Source: Gnetum montanum
Taxonomy: Eukaryota > Streptophyta > Gnetopsida > Gnetales > Gnetaceae
Direction: 5' to 3'
NCBI GenBank assembly: GCA_015680685.1
Contig: MNCI01004469.1
Span: 140,011-204,010, forward strand
Length of the DNA stretch: 64,000 nt
The notes beneath the pieces were generated by a model that saw only the letters and a list, made by a program, of their open reading frames with translations, had not been told where the DNA came from and searched no databases. Positions 34,620-47,598 of the stretch are shown one piece after another. The translations under genes and the position numbers were made by a program. Position 1 is the stretch's first letter. Each line of letters begins with the position of its first letter.

Positions 34620-37600
34620 CTTGAGGTGGCTTTAGCAATCCATGCTGAGATCACAAAGTTCTAACAAGCCAGTTTCGTCCAGGCCGTTGACTATTCTGAC
34701 TGGGTATCAAACATTGTAGTTGTCCCTAATAAGAATGGTAGTATATGCATTTGCATTAATTTTCATGATCTAAACACAGCCACTATAAAAGATGACCTCC
34801 CACTACCTATCATTGTTCAACGTATCAACACAACTACTGGGCATGCACTATTATCCTTTATGGATGGATTTTCAGGATATAAGCAAATAAGAATCAACAT
34901 AGAAAACCAACTTAGAATAAATTTTATGACACTTGGGGGCACATTCTACTATACAATGATGTCATTTGGCCTTAAAAATGTAGGAGCTACATATCAACGA
35001 GCAATGACATATATATTAGTGATTACATGCTCAATTTTCTCAATGATTACATTGACGACATCATGGTTGAATCTAGAACAACTTAAGAACATGCAAAAGA
35101 TCTAGACCTAGTGCTTAAATGTTGTCTCAAATATGACCTTAGACTCAATCCAAAGAAATGTGTCTTTGGTGTCAAAATTGGCAAAATGCTTGGCTTCGTA
35201 GTCTCTAAAATAGGGATCTGAGTAGACCTTCATAAGGTTAAGGCAATAACTAACATGCAACCACCAAAATATCATACCAAACTATGTGGTCTCCAAGGTA
35301 GATTTCAATTTATTAGGGACTTTATCGAAAGGCTAACAGATAAGTTGAGACCCATGCAACACCTATTACAAAAGAATGTACATTTCCAATGGACTCAACA
35401 ATGCCAAGAAGCGTTCGAGAACATAAAACAAGAGCTAGCTCAGTTGCTGACCATTTATCCTCCGCAGGGCAATAAACCATTTTACATCTACCTTGCAAAT
35501 CTTGATTCTTCCATTGCATCAATGCTTTTCCAAAAACATCAAGATGGAGTTGAAATCCCTGTATATTACCTAAGCCATGCTTTAATTGCCTATGAACAAT
35601 GATACAATGATGCAAAGAAATAATGCCTTACCCTTGTTTTCTCCTTGAAGAAATGGAGGCATTATCTATTCCACAATCAAGTTTACATCATTTGCATGGA
35701 TAATGTACTCTGTGCCATCACTAACAACATCTATGAGTCGAGTAGGATAGCTAGGTGGAAAGCATTGATCGCAAAGTTTGACCTACACTATGTTGCTCAA
35801 TCTTCCTCAAAAGGTAAAGCAATAGTCACGTAATTAACCATCTCACCAATCCATGATCAAGCAACAATAAACCCTGAATTCCTAGATGAGAATGTTAATA
35901 GTATAGACACCGTACTTGAAAACTACGAGGTAATCCTCTATTTCGATGAAGCTTCAACTTCCTGAGGAGGAAGTGTGGCAGCCATTTTAACATACCCATC
36001 TGGAAAAATCTAACCCTTTGCCTACCGATTAACCTTTCCTTGTATCAATAACATGGTAGAATACGAAGGTCTCCTCAGAGGTCATCAAGCAGCATTGACT
36101 TCAAGAATCACACATCTTGTAGTTTGAGGTGATTCACAGGTAGTCATTAATCAAGTCACAGATATTTATGCATGCAAAGCTCTCCATTTGCAACCTTATT
36201 GTGATTTGACCAAACATCTACTGAGATGACTAGTAGAAGTGAATATACAGCATATCCCTAGGAGCGAAAACACTATTGCCGATGCACTTGCCACACTAGC
36301 CTTAAACATGACACTCGGAATGCTTCATGTGTTTCCCAACTCCATAACAAGTTGTACCAAACCTATAATTAACACCCCTAATGAAATGAATACAGAATCC
36401 ATTAGCACAAAACACACAATAGAATGGTATGATGACATAAAAGAGTACCTTGTACAAGGTGAATCTCCACAACACTTGACAAATGCTCAAAAGGACGTTG
36501 TGTGAAAATGCTCTCGGTAGTATGCATTAATAAGGGACACCTTGTGTCGCAAATCCTACAAAGGCATTCTGCTGATGTGTGTTAGTAGCATCAATGGTCA
36601 AACGATTGTAGAACAAGTCCATGAAGGACTTTGTGAAGGGCACATTACACCTAAAGAAATGGCAACAAAGATTAGGTGCTTAGGCTACTATTGGCCATGC
36701 ATGGAGTACGATTGCATCTCCAAGGTTAGGACATGTGAAATTTTCCAAAGACATGGCAATCTAATACATGTGCCACCTAATGAATTACACACAACAAAAA
36801 TCACATGGCTGTTCCAAAAATGGGGATTAGACTTCATTGGACCAATAACACCATCATCCTCTGCAGGACATAGCTTCGTTATCACAACAACTGAATACTT
36901 CACAAAATGGGTAGAAGCTATTCCCCTTAGGAAGAACACTTCAAAACATATTTTCACTTTCATAATAGAAAATACCATGACCCATTTGGGTATTTCGATG
37001 ACCATTGTTACTAACAATGGACTGCAGTTCAGTAATGCAAATACTAAGAGATGCTGTGAAAGCCTAGGTATTAAACATGCATTCTCATCACCTTACTACA
37101 CATAGAGCAATGGTCAAGTAGAGGCTATAAAAAAATATCATCATGGTGCTCAAAAATATGTTGAATCAGAGCAAGAAAAAATGGCATGAAAAATTAGTCT
37201 AGGCATTGTGGGCATACAGAACGACACATCGAACCTCTACAGGTAAAACTCCATATAGTCTTGTATACGGATCTGAAGGTATTTTACCTTTAGAGTTATA
37301 GGTTCCCTTGTTGCGGATAGCTTTCTTAGGTCTTCTCAATGAAGGCCAAAGTAATGAATTGTGGATTTCTGACCTCGACTCGGTGGAGGAGGAATGTGTG
37401 CAAATGCTTGATTAGATCGAGTGGTACTAGAAACAACAATGACAATAACAAAAACACGACATGCATAAATGCCCGATTAAAGAAGGATAGTTAGTCCTTA
37501 AGGCTATCCGTGAACATCTAGACAACTTCCTAGCTAGCTGGGAGGGCCTTACGTAGTCATCAAGGAGTATAATAATAGAGCATTCAAACTTGCTGACATG

Positions 37601-37660
37601 GATGGGAATGAGTTTGCTAATCCTACAAATCACCTGTACTTGAAAAGGTACTATGTATGA
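34620..37660 (+). pseudogene. pol 3' part, copy A: RT, RNase H, second RNase H, integrase
   Basis: Resumes the frame of 27831-28272. RT (to about 35350) includes MDGFSGYKQIRIN and a YIDD box near 35047. RNase H (about 35480-35660) reads YLANLDSSIASM. The second RNase H (about 35930-36200) is broken by stops. Integrase (about 36540-37330) keeps GLDFIG and, near 37109, NGQVEA with the catalytic Glu that copy B lacks; a frameshift follows. The C-terminal tail ends in NPTNHLYLKRYYV, TGA at 37658. More frameshifts than copy B's pol. Confidence 0.87.
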
Positions 37661-37667
37661 TCAAACT

Positions 37668-38245
37668 AAGGTACGTAATAGTCCTAACATCATGACTTAA
37701 AAGTGATACCATAGAATAGTCATGGCATCATGACTTAAAACTAATACCATAGAATAGTCTTGGCATCATGACTTAAAATTAATACCACAGAACAGTCCAG
37801 ACATCATGACTTAAAACTGATACAACAAAACAGTCCTGGCATCATAACTTAAAACTAATACCATAGAACAATCCTCGCATCATGACTTAAAACAAATACC
37901 ATAGAACAATCCTAGCATCATGAATTAAAATTGATACCATAGAACAGTCCTGGCATCATAACTTAAAACTGATACCACAGAATGATCTTGGGGCTATGAC
38001 TTGAAAATGGCATCACAGAGCTTTGTCCGATATGACACTAAAATACCACATCCATTCAGCATGACATGAAACTAGTATCCAAAGTCCACTAAGACTATAA
38101 ACTAGTTTTCCTCTTCATAGTCTGCTACGACTATAAACTAGCACTGCACCGTTTGCTACGATGCTAAACTAGTACTATCCAAAGGGTTATGATGTGAAAC
38201 TAACATGAAATAGTTTGCTAAGACTATAAATTGGTGACATCATCG
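37668..38245 (+). repeat. post-integrase tandem repeats, copy A
   Basis: About eight units of roughly 38 bp around GGCATCATGACTTAAAACTG and ATACCATAGAACAGTCCT (37670-38000), then degenerate units around GTCTGCTACGACTATAAACT. Equivalent to 23555-23910 in copy B but longer. Confidence 0.88.
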
Positions 38246-39336
38246 ACGATAGGCAATACTTGAAAAGATACGTTGCTAGACTTGGATATACATGTTTCAC
38301 AAAGACTTGCTGCATAACTTATTCCATTGACCCTAGTGAATTTGATATCATTCATGATTCCATCTGCTTTGAAATTACATGCGGTGGCTCCATCTCCTTG
38401 TTTAAAGTGCTTAGTTAACCATTTCATTTGTGGTTTTCTTGTCTTCCTGGACTTGTGTTTATAGGATGACATGCCTAAGGTGTTCTTTCACAGATGCACT
38501 TCATCATGACAACAGAGTATCACATTCTTCCTAAAACCCACAACTTGGTTAATCAATCCGTTCATAAGTACATTCCTCATTCCTGATACATTCCCTATTC
38601 CCCATCATGTTCCCTTTTTTCTATTTAATAACACTCTCTGGATACATTCTACTACACCAAAGCTCTTGATATATTGTTGCACATTGTAACTCTCTAAGCA
38701 GTTGCAATGAAAAACATAGTACATAGTACATGATGCAAAATGCAAGCACTCAAGTACAAGCATGACACTAAAAGCAAGCTCTTTCAAAAAGACCAAAGAA
38801 AACAAAAATAAAATGAAAAGAAGAAATAAAAAAAAAAGAAAAAGAACAAAAAGGTCAAAGAGAAAAATGCACGAAAAAGGTCTTCATAACCCCATTGACA
38901 TCATAAACCAAAGACTATTGGCTATTCTCATACAAGCCCCAGATGAGAAGGCAATTGTCTTTGAAAATAGATACAATCATGTCTCAAAGAGATAATGTTG
39001 CACATCATCACATGGATTTGGATTTTTACAATAGGTCCTATAAACACTTTATAAGAGTCCCATTTCTCCAAAGAATGCACGTCCTATGTCTTGGCTCCAA
39101 GTCTACTGAAAACCAGCTATTGAGAAGGACCAATGATATAGCTTGTTCACATGAGAGCATTCCTATCTCACAATTCCAAAAACAATCATAATCCTTGACC
39201 AACTCTTGGCTTCCCCTGGTTATAAACAATCCCCTTGCATATTGAATTACATTTCCTCAATCCCATGTACTTTTGAAAATGGTGCGATGACATCCAGCCA
39301 AGGGCCTATGGATAATGCTTGTTACTTGGTTGTTCA
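38246..39336 (+). other. 3' untranslated region, copy A
   Basis: No gene seen. Includes the conserved acceptor-like block (38432-38470), an A-rich purine stretch (about 38775-38870) and one CTCCAAAGAATGCACGTCC element near 39066 shared with copies B and C. Confidence 0.62.
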
Positions 39337-39415
39337 TGGTGTTTTACACTTCTTTGTCGACACCTCTCGAGTGGATTCCTCTAGACGTCAATAAAGATGG
39401 GCCAATGAAACACCA
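39337..39415 (+). other. two-tier hairpin and polypurine tract, copy A
   Basis: Outer stem TGGTGTTT (39337-39344) with AAACACCA (39408-39415, inside the LTR). Inner stem CTTTGTCGACACCT (39352-39365) with AGACGTCAATAAAG (ending 39396), less perfect than in B. Purine tract AAAGATGGGCCAA precedes the LTR. Confidence 0.7.
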
Positions 39416-40926
39416 CTAATTTCATTGTAATACTTTGAAACAAGAACAAATCAAACCATTTTGAGCATTTGGGAAGTAAAATTTGACTAAGGCATGACAC
39501 TCACGCTGGCTTGTCCTAGGAACTCACGTTGTGGTCACGATAAGGTCACACTGGCAGCATGAGTGTAGCATGAGCAACTCTGGGAGCCTAAAAAATAAGT
39601 CAAAATGGTTTGATTTCAAAGGTGAAAGTCATCCTCAGGGCTCATTGTTAACAACTTCAGATTTCAGCCTTCAGAATTCTAAATTTCATGTCCAAAATTG
39701 CAAGTTTTTGCAGGTCACACTATAGTCACGCTACACTCACACTAGCAGTGTGAGTCAAGAGTGAGCTATCAAAAATGGTCTAAAATAGGGTACATCAAGT
39801 TCAATTTATGATTTTCAGATCATTCCTAAGGTCAACCACATAGTCAAACAATAGTTGCGCTCAAAAACCAGGCTTCAAAAATCAAAATTTGGTGAAAATG
39901 CATCATTCTAGCTCACTCACGCTGAGGTCACGCTGGCAACATGAGTGCAGTGTGAGTGTAGCGTGAGCATGCTGAGGACACACTAAGAAAAAAGAAACTC
40001 ATGCTAGAGGTCCTAGATGCCTCAAACTACCACAAAGCCACCCAGATCAACATCATGTAGTAGTCAATTCAAAGATCTAGAAGTTTCAAGCGAGCCAAAG
40101 TCAATTTCTCTTGTTGTACATTGTGAATTTTCACCATTTGTGGGCTTGTCAAGATCTTACGCTCCAAATTGTATCTACCTCCATGAGCATAAGCTAGCTT
40201 GAGTAAGACGACGCATGTTGTAGGATACATTACACCTAGTCAAAAACGTAGCTTGCCCACACACGTCCAACTCACACATAGCTGTCCATCGGACATGTGT
40301 CACATGATTCATTTTCCTCTCATCTCTTAGCTATTGATTCCATCCATGAATTCTGTGCCTAAACCTAGCCAAAACCTATAAATTCCATATCAATTCACAT
40401 AAATGGGATTTAAAATTTTGAAGGTTGATGACTTAGGAAACTTAGACCAAAAATCCTTGCGTGCATGGGCATACTTGACTCCTAGCATCAAAGCACTCCT
40501 GAAACACATCACATCATCTTAGGGCTTGGCACTTGACTTGCCATCCACACGTGCAACTACGCTTTGGCCGGTGCACATCTATTCTAAGCAATACAATATA
40601 TTTATTTTTGCTAGCCATTATATTGTTTACTCTATTTTACATTCAGTTTACGTTCTGTTTGCAATATAGTTCTGTGTACGATCTATTTGCATTTTGTACG
40701 TCATTGTTTACATTTCAAATATCAGTTACGATAACCCCAGCACGAGCTGTAGCTTACACTTGGAAAATTTCTTAGTTGATTTGCATGCAAACCATCCAAG
40801 GCACTCTGCCTTCATTTCCTTTTCCAGCTTGCCCTCAGGCAAAGGTAGAGTTAGTTATGTCTGCTCAACGATCTTTTGGTGTTTTTTTTCCCTTCCATCC
40901 TTACACCAATGATTTAGGTCAATACA
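39406..40926 (+). repeat. 3' LTR of copy A (1521 bp)
   Basis: Starts TGAAACACCAC, ends GATTTAGGTCAATACA, the same termini as copy B with substitutions. The internal motif array (about 39490-40000) uses CACGCT and AGCGTGAG instead of GTATACGC. The distal part (from about 40560) aligns with copy B, including TTGCCCTCAGGCAAAGG. The 5' LTR is outside the window. Confidence 0.87.
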
Positions 40927-42799
40927 TAGTTCAATGCATTTGTCATGATGTGAAATGAATGGAATCAATTAGGTGCTTGTAGAATTGGAGTCTCTACAAG
41001 CTTCTCCTTAAGTTTCTTAAATGACTTTTTGCATTCCTTGGTCCATATGAATGGAGCATCTTTCTTTGTGAGCTTGACTAATGGTTTTGAAATCTTATAG
41101 AAATTCTCTATGAATCGCCAGTAGTATCCAATGTATCCAAGGAATGACCAAACACATTTAATAGTTTTCAGTTGATGGGTTACTGCTTGGATGATTCAAA
41201 TATTTAGAGGGTCCACCTCAATCCCTACTTGAGAAATTATATGCCCCAATACAATGCCCTCCTACACCATGAGATGGCTCTTTTTCCAATTGAGTCAAAG
41301 ATTTTTCTCCATGAATATTTTAAGAAATTTCTCAAGGTAGTTTAGGGCTTGCTCAAACATAATTCCATAGGTGGAGAAGTCATCCATGAATATTTCCACC
41401 CATCTACCAATCTTTTGTTGAAATATGCTTAGGACCAATCTTTGAAAAGTTGTAGTGGCATTGCATGGACCAAAGGGCATCTTATGATATGCAAAATTTC
41501 CCTAGGAACTTGTGAATATTATTTTAGCCTAATCCTTGGGTACAATATATATTTGGTTATAGGCACTATAACCATTTAGAAAGCTATAATAGCAATGCCA
41601 AAAAATAGTATCCAAGGTCCAACAATGATAATGGAAAATGATCTTTGAATATCACCATGTTTAACAACATGAAATCATAATTACAAGTGAGCTAACCCAC
41701 TCGTTATTGACAATTGGATAGATAAACCCTGCCTTAAGGAGTTGTTTAATTTTCTCTTTAATGATCTATTTCAATTTGGGATTTAGCCATCACTGTAGTT
41801 GTGTCTTTGGCTTCATGGCTAAGTTAGTATAAATGAAATGTTGGAATATCCTATGATCAATCCCTATGAGTTCATGATATAACCTAGCAAAGGCTATTGG
41901 ACATTTTTTGATCACCTTTAACAACATCCTTTTTTTTCTTAGAAGCAAGGTTGGCAATGATTATCACCAGCTTACCATTTTTTAGAAATGCATATTCCAT
42001 GCTAGCAGGTAAAGTTTTCAACTCTAAGGGCTCATATTTAAAATTTTCAAGGATTTCCAACTCTCCCCAATTGGTATCATTAGTTTCATCATCAGAGAGT
42101 TGATGATAAACTTGCTTTAGTTCATCCATGCCTTCAACATAGGTGCAAGTTACACTCTTAGTAGGTTCTGTGCAAAGTGTGATGTTCTTAGAATTAGTTG
42201 TTAGCAATTAGGTGTCCTCCTATTTAATGGCTACTATTTATAGGCACATGTTGATTTCATATTCTTCTACACACTATCTACATGCTTTAATTGATGTTCT
42301 TTTAATAGACTAAAGTTTCTGCACACATTTGCACCCTATATCACTATACGCGATACATGGAACTCGCTTCTTCTCAATCTTTCGAAATGAATTTTTCTTG
42401 AAAATATCCATGGAAAGATCTATGATGCCCATTTCCACATCAATAATGTTGAACCAAGCCCTTTCCATAATGATTGGAAAGACCCCCTTGCAATTGTCAA
42501 CTTTGATTACCAAAAAATCGACTGGATATGATGACCCATAGACAGTGGGCATAATGTCCTCCACTGGTCCCAAGGGAATAGTGATGGGCTAATCTACCAA
42601 CTCTAAATGGATGTTTCTTTTTTTGAGAGGAGGTAGGTTCTAGGCATTATACATTTCATGGGAAATTGGATTAACACTAGATCCTAAATCAAGAAGAGCT
42701 TTTCATGGTTCATTTCCTATAATCTGCAAATAGATGAATGAATTTATAGAATTAGCTCTTTTCTTAGGAAGTTTTCTAGTCTTGATCTAATCAGATATA
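40927..42799 (-). pseudogene. Athila-like protease-RT remnant, truncated by copy A
   Basis: Read on -: protease-like segment with ALLDLGSSVNP (about 42655-42712) and VEDIMPTVYG; pre-RT ELKTLPASMEYAFLKNGKL (about 42000); RT with MPFGPCNATTTFQR and FMDDFS (41295-41480); then YIGYYWRFIENF and DAPFIWTKECK (about 41030-41130). The frame runs up to 40927 and stops at copy A's LTR, so copy A was inserted here. Order and motifs are those of Athila-type Ty3/gypsy elements. Many stops; inactive. Confidence 0.82.
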
Positions 42800-45180
42800 G
42801 CATGAGTTAACATGACAGTGTGAATCTTGGGTAGTGTTTGGTTTGAAGTGCATTTGAAAGGAATGGATGCAAAGGATGAAGGAGACACAAGGCAACCAAC
42901 CACATAAGTAGGTGAGGGCATAGTAGGGTTATTGATTTAGAAGACTAATATTTTATGGGATTTAGGTTTCAAACCACTCAACTAAGGAGTTTTTTGTAAG
43001 TTAATAGCCTTGATAGCATTACATTGTTGCAGCTATGTGGGAATTTTGACTTGCATGGATGGAGCAAATGATAATTGGATTGAGGGTGGAGGAACATGTG
43101 TTTAAGGATAAGGAGGATGATAAGGATATGGATATTTTCCTCTAGGGGATGAAGAATGAGTTTGGTAATAATCTACAGGGTAGTAGTGATGATAAAAAGA
43201 AGTGTAACTAGAAGAGTCATCTGGAGACATGGTTTGCTAAACATAGTACTCCACTTGGATAATAAGCCTATTGTTCTTGGTGGAACTGCTTTAGGTTGCC
43301 TTGAGGATAAGGAAACCTTATGGGTGCTTTCCTTCATGCTAGTCTATGATTGAGAGCATACACCCTAGATTCCTAGAAGTGTGAAAAAATAGGAAAATAT
43401 TCCTTGGGATGTTCATATTGGTAGATGTTAAACCCACCATCATCAGCTAATTCTAACTCAATAACCTCTTCTACTATTGCAACCTTACCCTTACCCTTAC
43501 CCCTTTGGTAGGCATGTTCAACTTCTTTTCTTTTGTTATGATCATGAGTACTATCTTGTTCTTTAAATTCTTCTACAACTTTCAAAGTAATTTGAAATTT
43601 TTTAACCAAATATTTCCATAGTTTATTAACCTTAGCCAAAATTTTAGACTTAGATTTTTGAATTGGTAATGTTTTTTAATAGACCAATTTATCAAGTGGT
43701 GCCTCCCCCTCATTTTCATAGAATCAAACTTTACTTTTCTTGATGGAAGGGTCTTGGTTATACTCCATAACACTTTCCTTTTTTCTCAACTCACCTTCTC
43801 CTTTTACAACTTGCTCAATCAACCTTTGAATCTGCTGAGCTCTTACTTTTAATAGTCTACCTTGGGCATATACCCCAAGACTTCTCATTTTGAATTAGAG
43901 CCCATCTATGATATGGTGAAGCTACTCCTATTGAGAATAACCATGGCCAAGACATATATGCAAAAGGGAATAATACCTACCCATGGCTATGTCCAAGGGT
44001 TCATGCGTTCCTTGTCACAAACTTTGGATTTGCTTTCTCAAATTAGACACTTTGGAGTATGTCTTATATTTTTCATTAAGTAACTCAAGTATCATACTCC
44101 ATCTACAAATTAATTTCATCTCCAAGAAGAGGTACCAACTTTCTACTTCTTTTATGAGTTTCTTGGGGGAATAACTTATGTTTCTACTAATCATTTTCCA
44201 TGTTTTTCAAGGCATAGGTATCATGAAAGACTTGAATATGGGTCTGTGGATCTAGGTTATATCCCCCCTCAAATCTAGGGATATTGTTCATATCCAACCA
44301 CTTGATTCTACTATCTTTCACATGCCTGGTTAGAATCTAGACTACCTCTACAATGTTTAGCATGCTTTGAGTTGCTAGCAAGGGCTCATCATCATCATGA
44401 TTTCATTGATACCTATGATGTTCCCTACTACCTCTTCATTCATGATGGGGCCTACGATCATTATCCTACTATTCATCTCCATCATGATCTCATTCCCTAT
44501 AATAACAATTAGATTGGGAGGAGAAAGAAGAAGATGCAGATGAAGAGGAAGACAATGGAGGAGAACTATCACATATGTAGTGTATGCCACCTCATATCTT
44601 CTTATCATGACCATGATTATCAAGTTTTTTGTCATCATGGTGCTTCCCCGAGCCCCTACCTTGACTCCCACTTTTTCCTAAACCTAGATTATTGCTAGTG
44701 GACTATAGATTTTGGTTTATGCCCCCTTAATTAGAGTCAAGTGGTGGAAAATCTTCATGTTGAGAACCCCTAAAGGGAGGATCCTCATTGTCATCTTTCT
44801 CCAATAGGAACAAGGGGTTGGTGAACCATTTGTTCTTCACAGCTTCATGGCACTTCTCCTAGTGTCGATCTTATTTACATTTTGTTTCTATGAGATGTCC
44901 AACCTCTTAAGAGTTTGGATTAGCATCCTAAGAATAGATTTTTTGAGAGGCAACACAACCTTGCTCTCCATATCTCTCCATTATAGCTACTCATCCTAAT
45001 ACAGGATGAAGGTGAAATTAGGTACAAAATCATCTAGATGAGTGTAGACCACTTTGAATTCTTGGGGCACTAGTAAATTTGAATTATCATGCCTATTAGA
45101 AGAAGATATTTTGGATTAGAGGAAAATTTAGTATGCTTAAATTATAATTATAATTATAATTTTTTCAAATGATTATGGCC
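42800..45180 (-). pseudogene. Athila-like gag remnant
   Basis: Fragments on -: EDPPFRGSQHEDFPPLD (about 44730-44790), PLLATQSMLN and DSRIKWLDMNNIPRFEGGY (about 44250-44380), KGKGKVAIVEEV and YEHPKEYFPIFSHF (43373-43510), and a Pro/Tyr-rich tail (about 43000-43150). The same words in the same order occur in the gag of 48724-50722 (LDINNIPCFEGGY, YDHPKGCCPIISHL), so both belong to one family. Broken by stops and frameshifts. Confidence 0.77.
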
Positions 45181-45249
45181 TTAGGGTTCATTCTAATGAT
45201 CTTAAATAATATTTAATAAATTCTAGATAGTGTACATATCAAATTACAA

Positions 45250-45269
45250 GTCCCCAATAACAACACCAA
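45250..45269 (-). other. decayed primer binding site of the Athila-like element
   Basis: Minus strand TTGGTGTTGTTATTGGGGAC, a decayed form of the site at 48582-48600 (TTGGCGCCGTTGCCGGGGA). All differences are C-to-T or G-to-A. Confidence 0.75.
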
Positions 45270-46157
45270 TGATGAGCGATGAGTAGATCCTATGCCCAAT
45301 CATACAAATCACTAAGCATTCACAAGTGATCTGTTTGAATTCCATGGACTTATAGCCTTTTAATTACACTAGTCTCTAGGAAGTAAAACTAACTACTGTA
45401 ATCATTGTCTTTCTAGTTACACTTGTGAAACACAAAGGTATGGTAAAGTGCAACTAAGACATGATTTTTATCATTTTTATGTTTTATATTTTAATTTTCC
45501 TAAGGATAAATAATAATGAATAAAATAAACTAAAATAATTAAATTACTAATTTAATGTAACTAGCTACACCTAACTCATCTTAACATAAGTATCTATTCC
45601 GACTTGTCATACACATCTTGAGCACATTAAATGCTACTAGGTTACTAAACATTAAGTGTTACTAAGATTACGAAATGCCAAGCATATGCTTAAAGTGGTT
45701 GTACTTATGTGCTTAGTTAATCGCTATTTAATTTAGCTTAATTGATTACCTAATTACTAAAAGCATTAAAGAAAATTGCAGAAAACATTAAATGCATAAA
45801 TAAATAATTAATATATTTCAAAGCACTGCAAGGTGTATTAGAAAGCTCATTTTATTTCCATGCACATTGTCATGCTCAAGTCCAAAAATGCTCAAATAAA
45901 TATTTGTACATTCTTTGACTCCTATTATGGGCAATTAAAAAAATATTCTAACTTTCAAGTAACAAAATTACAAGAGCTCCGATACAACTATGACAAAAGA
46001 TGTCATAAACATGATGGGTAAGCATTTATTTATATGAAAAAATACACATTGTATCAATGACCATGTCAATGCATCAAATCCAACATCGTTGTGGCTACAT
46101 TGATGGGGCCGCATCAATGAGTCCTCATCAATGTAACCTAGAAAATGTAACTCATCA
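45270..46157 (-). repeat. probable 5' LTR of the Athila-like element
   Basis: The inner end (CTCATCA on -) directly adjoins the primer site. The outer end is inferred from a matching CTCATCA on + at 46151-46157 (alternative 46124-46130), giving the TGATGAG...CTCATCA termini seen in the related element at 47599. TATAAATA on - at about 46027. The second LTR is not in the window, so the outer limit is not confirmed. Confidence 0.5.
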
Positions 46158-46499
46158 AAAAACTACAAATGGATTTATTAGGGTGGTTATAATAAGGTCA
46201 TATTTATGGAAAACATATCAAACACATGGTACATTTATTAATGGAATTCTAATCTCAAAGGTAGGTTTGGCTACCAACACATAAGCTTGATCTTTCATTA
46301 TTCAAAAGCCACATTCACCAACATGCTTGGGATGGGTAGCAAGGTTTACCAACATGCTTAGCTGGACAACAAGATTCACCAACATGCTTAGGATGGATAG
46401 TAAGATCCCATTGAATAATGTGAAACTAATTCTTCTTCTCCATATCCTACCAAAGGAGCTTTAAATAATATAATCTAAGAACCTACATGGTATATATTG
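46158..46499. repeat. spacer with a 3-unit tandem repeat
   Basis: 46314-46410 holds three units around CACCAACATGCTTAGGATGG followed by a TAGNAAGRTT tail. The rest is AT-rich with nothing recognised. Confidence 0.55.
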
Positions 46500-47593
46500 T
46501 TATGTTGGATAGAATAGGTTTTTCCAAGGTAAGTTTCTATATTGTAACCAATGATTCTTAAGCCTTTTCTTCTAGAAGATATGCTATTTATAAAATTTAT
46601 TTTGAGTGATTTGTTCCTCTATCTATAAGGTCAAGAAAAACTTAGACCACTCCTCTTCACTGGTAGTTTGTGATAGGCATTCCCTATTCTTGTAGTCAAT
46701 TACCAAAATTTTTTATGTTCATTAGCTCTACATGTAGGCTCTTTTAGAAAGGAAAATTTTCACCATGGAAGTACCAAATCCACAATGAGAATGCTTGTTT
46801 CTCCAAATGATGGAAAGTTTTCTACAAAGATAGGGGCTGGTGTTCCAAAAGTTTATAAACTAGAAAGGGTAAAACTAAGTCCTTGGCATATTGACCTAAC
46901 ACCAAATTGGATAGTAATCAAAGAGAGACCATGGAAGTGCAGAGCTAGATGAGGGGAATCTCTAGACATTATTTGAGATAAAATAGTGGTTTACTAAGGA
47001 AGCCTACCAATATCTTTCCACATGATGTTTCTATATGAAGTGTATGCTAGGGGTTACAAATTCTACTAGATTATTATGTAGCTTAAGGAACTCAAAGAGA
47101 TAAACATCTTGATTATTAAATTAGCCATTACTATAGTTAGATTTCTATCCTATAACATTCCAGTCACCACCAATAATCTAATTACCCAAAAGAGAAACCT
47201 TTATTATCTATTTAAAAAAAACTAAAACAATCACCCTATTAATTACCCATATACATTGAGGATGTGGAACCTTGATTCCCTTATGGAAATCATCAAATGA
47301 TCATTGACAAGCACCTCATATTGGTATCTAGACTATTAAATTGTCCCATGACCCTAATAGAATCAATGGTTTGGAGCCAACAACACATCCACTCATTAAG
47401 AAAAAATAAAGATCAACTAAGCATTTTAGTTTCTTGAACAAAAGGAGTATCTACTTGCTCGCTACTAACTAGGTTACGTAAAGGAAAAAAGTCTGTCTAG
47501 GCTATGCAACTCATTTAAATTCTAGGAAAGAACCTTTATGTTTTCATAAAATATGATTGTATGATTAATCCTTTGTATTCCACTTTTATGTTG
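46500..47593 (-). pseudogene. LINE (L1-type) endonuclease remnant
   Basis: On -, TPFVQETKM (about 47420-47450) and, about 250 bp downstream, IIGGDWNVI and NNQDVYLFEFL (about 47100-47190) match the start and catalytic GDxN region of plant L1 apurinic endonuclease domains, which nick target DNA. Many stops. It ends at the 7.4-kb element inserted at 47599; the 5' part of the LINE would lie beyond 55023. Confidence 0.65.
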
Positions 47594-47598
47594 ACGTC
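47594..47598 (+). repeat. left target-site duplication (ACGTC)
   Basis: ACGTC before TGATGAG; the same five bases follow the second LTR at 55024-55028. Confidence 0.9.

Larger units (their letters stand above)
1..40926 (+). mobile_element. Tat-lineage Ty3/gypsy retrotransposon, copy A (5' end outside window, twice interrupted)
   Basis: Order on +: gag-pro, TTAAACT-motif spacer, antisense gene, CTCACGCT-motif array, reverse transcriptase, RNase H, second RNase H, integrase, tandem repeats, polypurine tract and 3' LTR. The Tat assignment rests on the two RNase H domains between RT and integrase (known hallmark of the lineage) and on colinearity with the complete copy B. Copy B (8133-26185) is inserted in its central spacer and a minus-strand LTR element (28278-34619) in its RT. 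Removing both leaves about 16.5 kb of copy A in the window. Its right end abuts an Athila-like RT reading frame that starts again at 40927, so copy A is itself an insertion. All its genes are broken. Confidence 0.88.
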
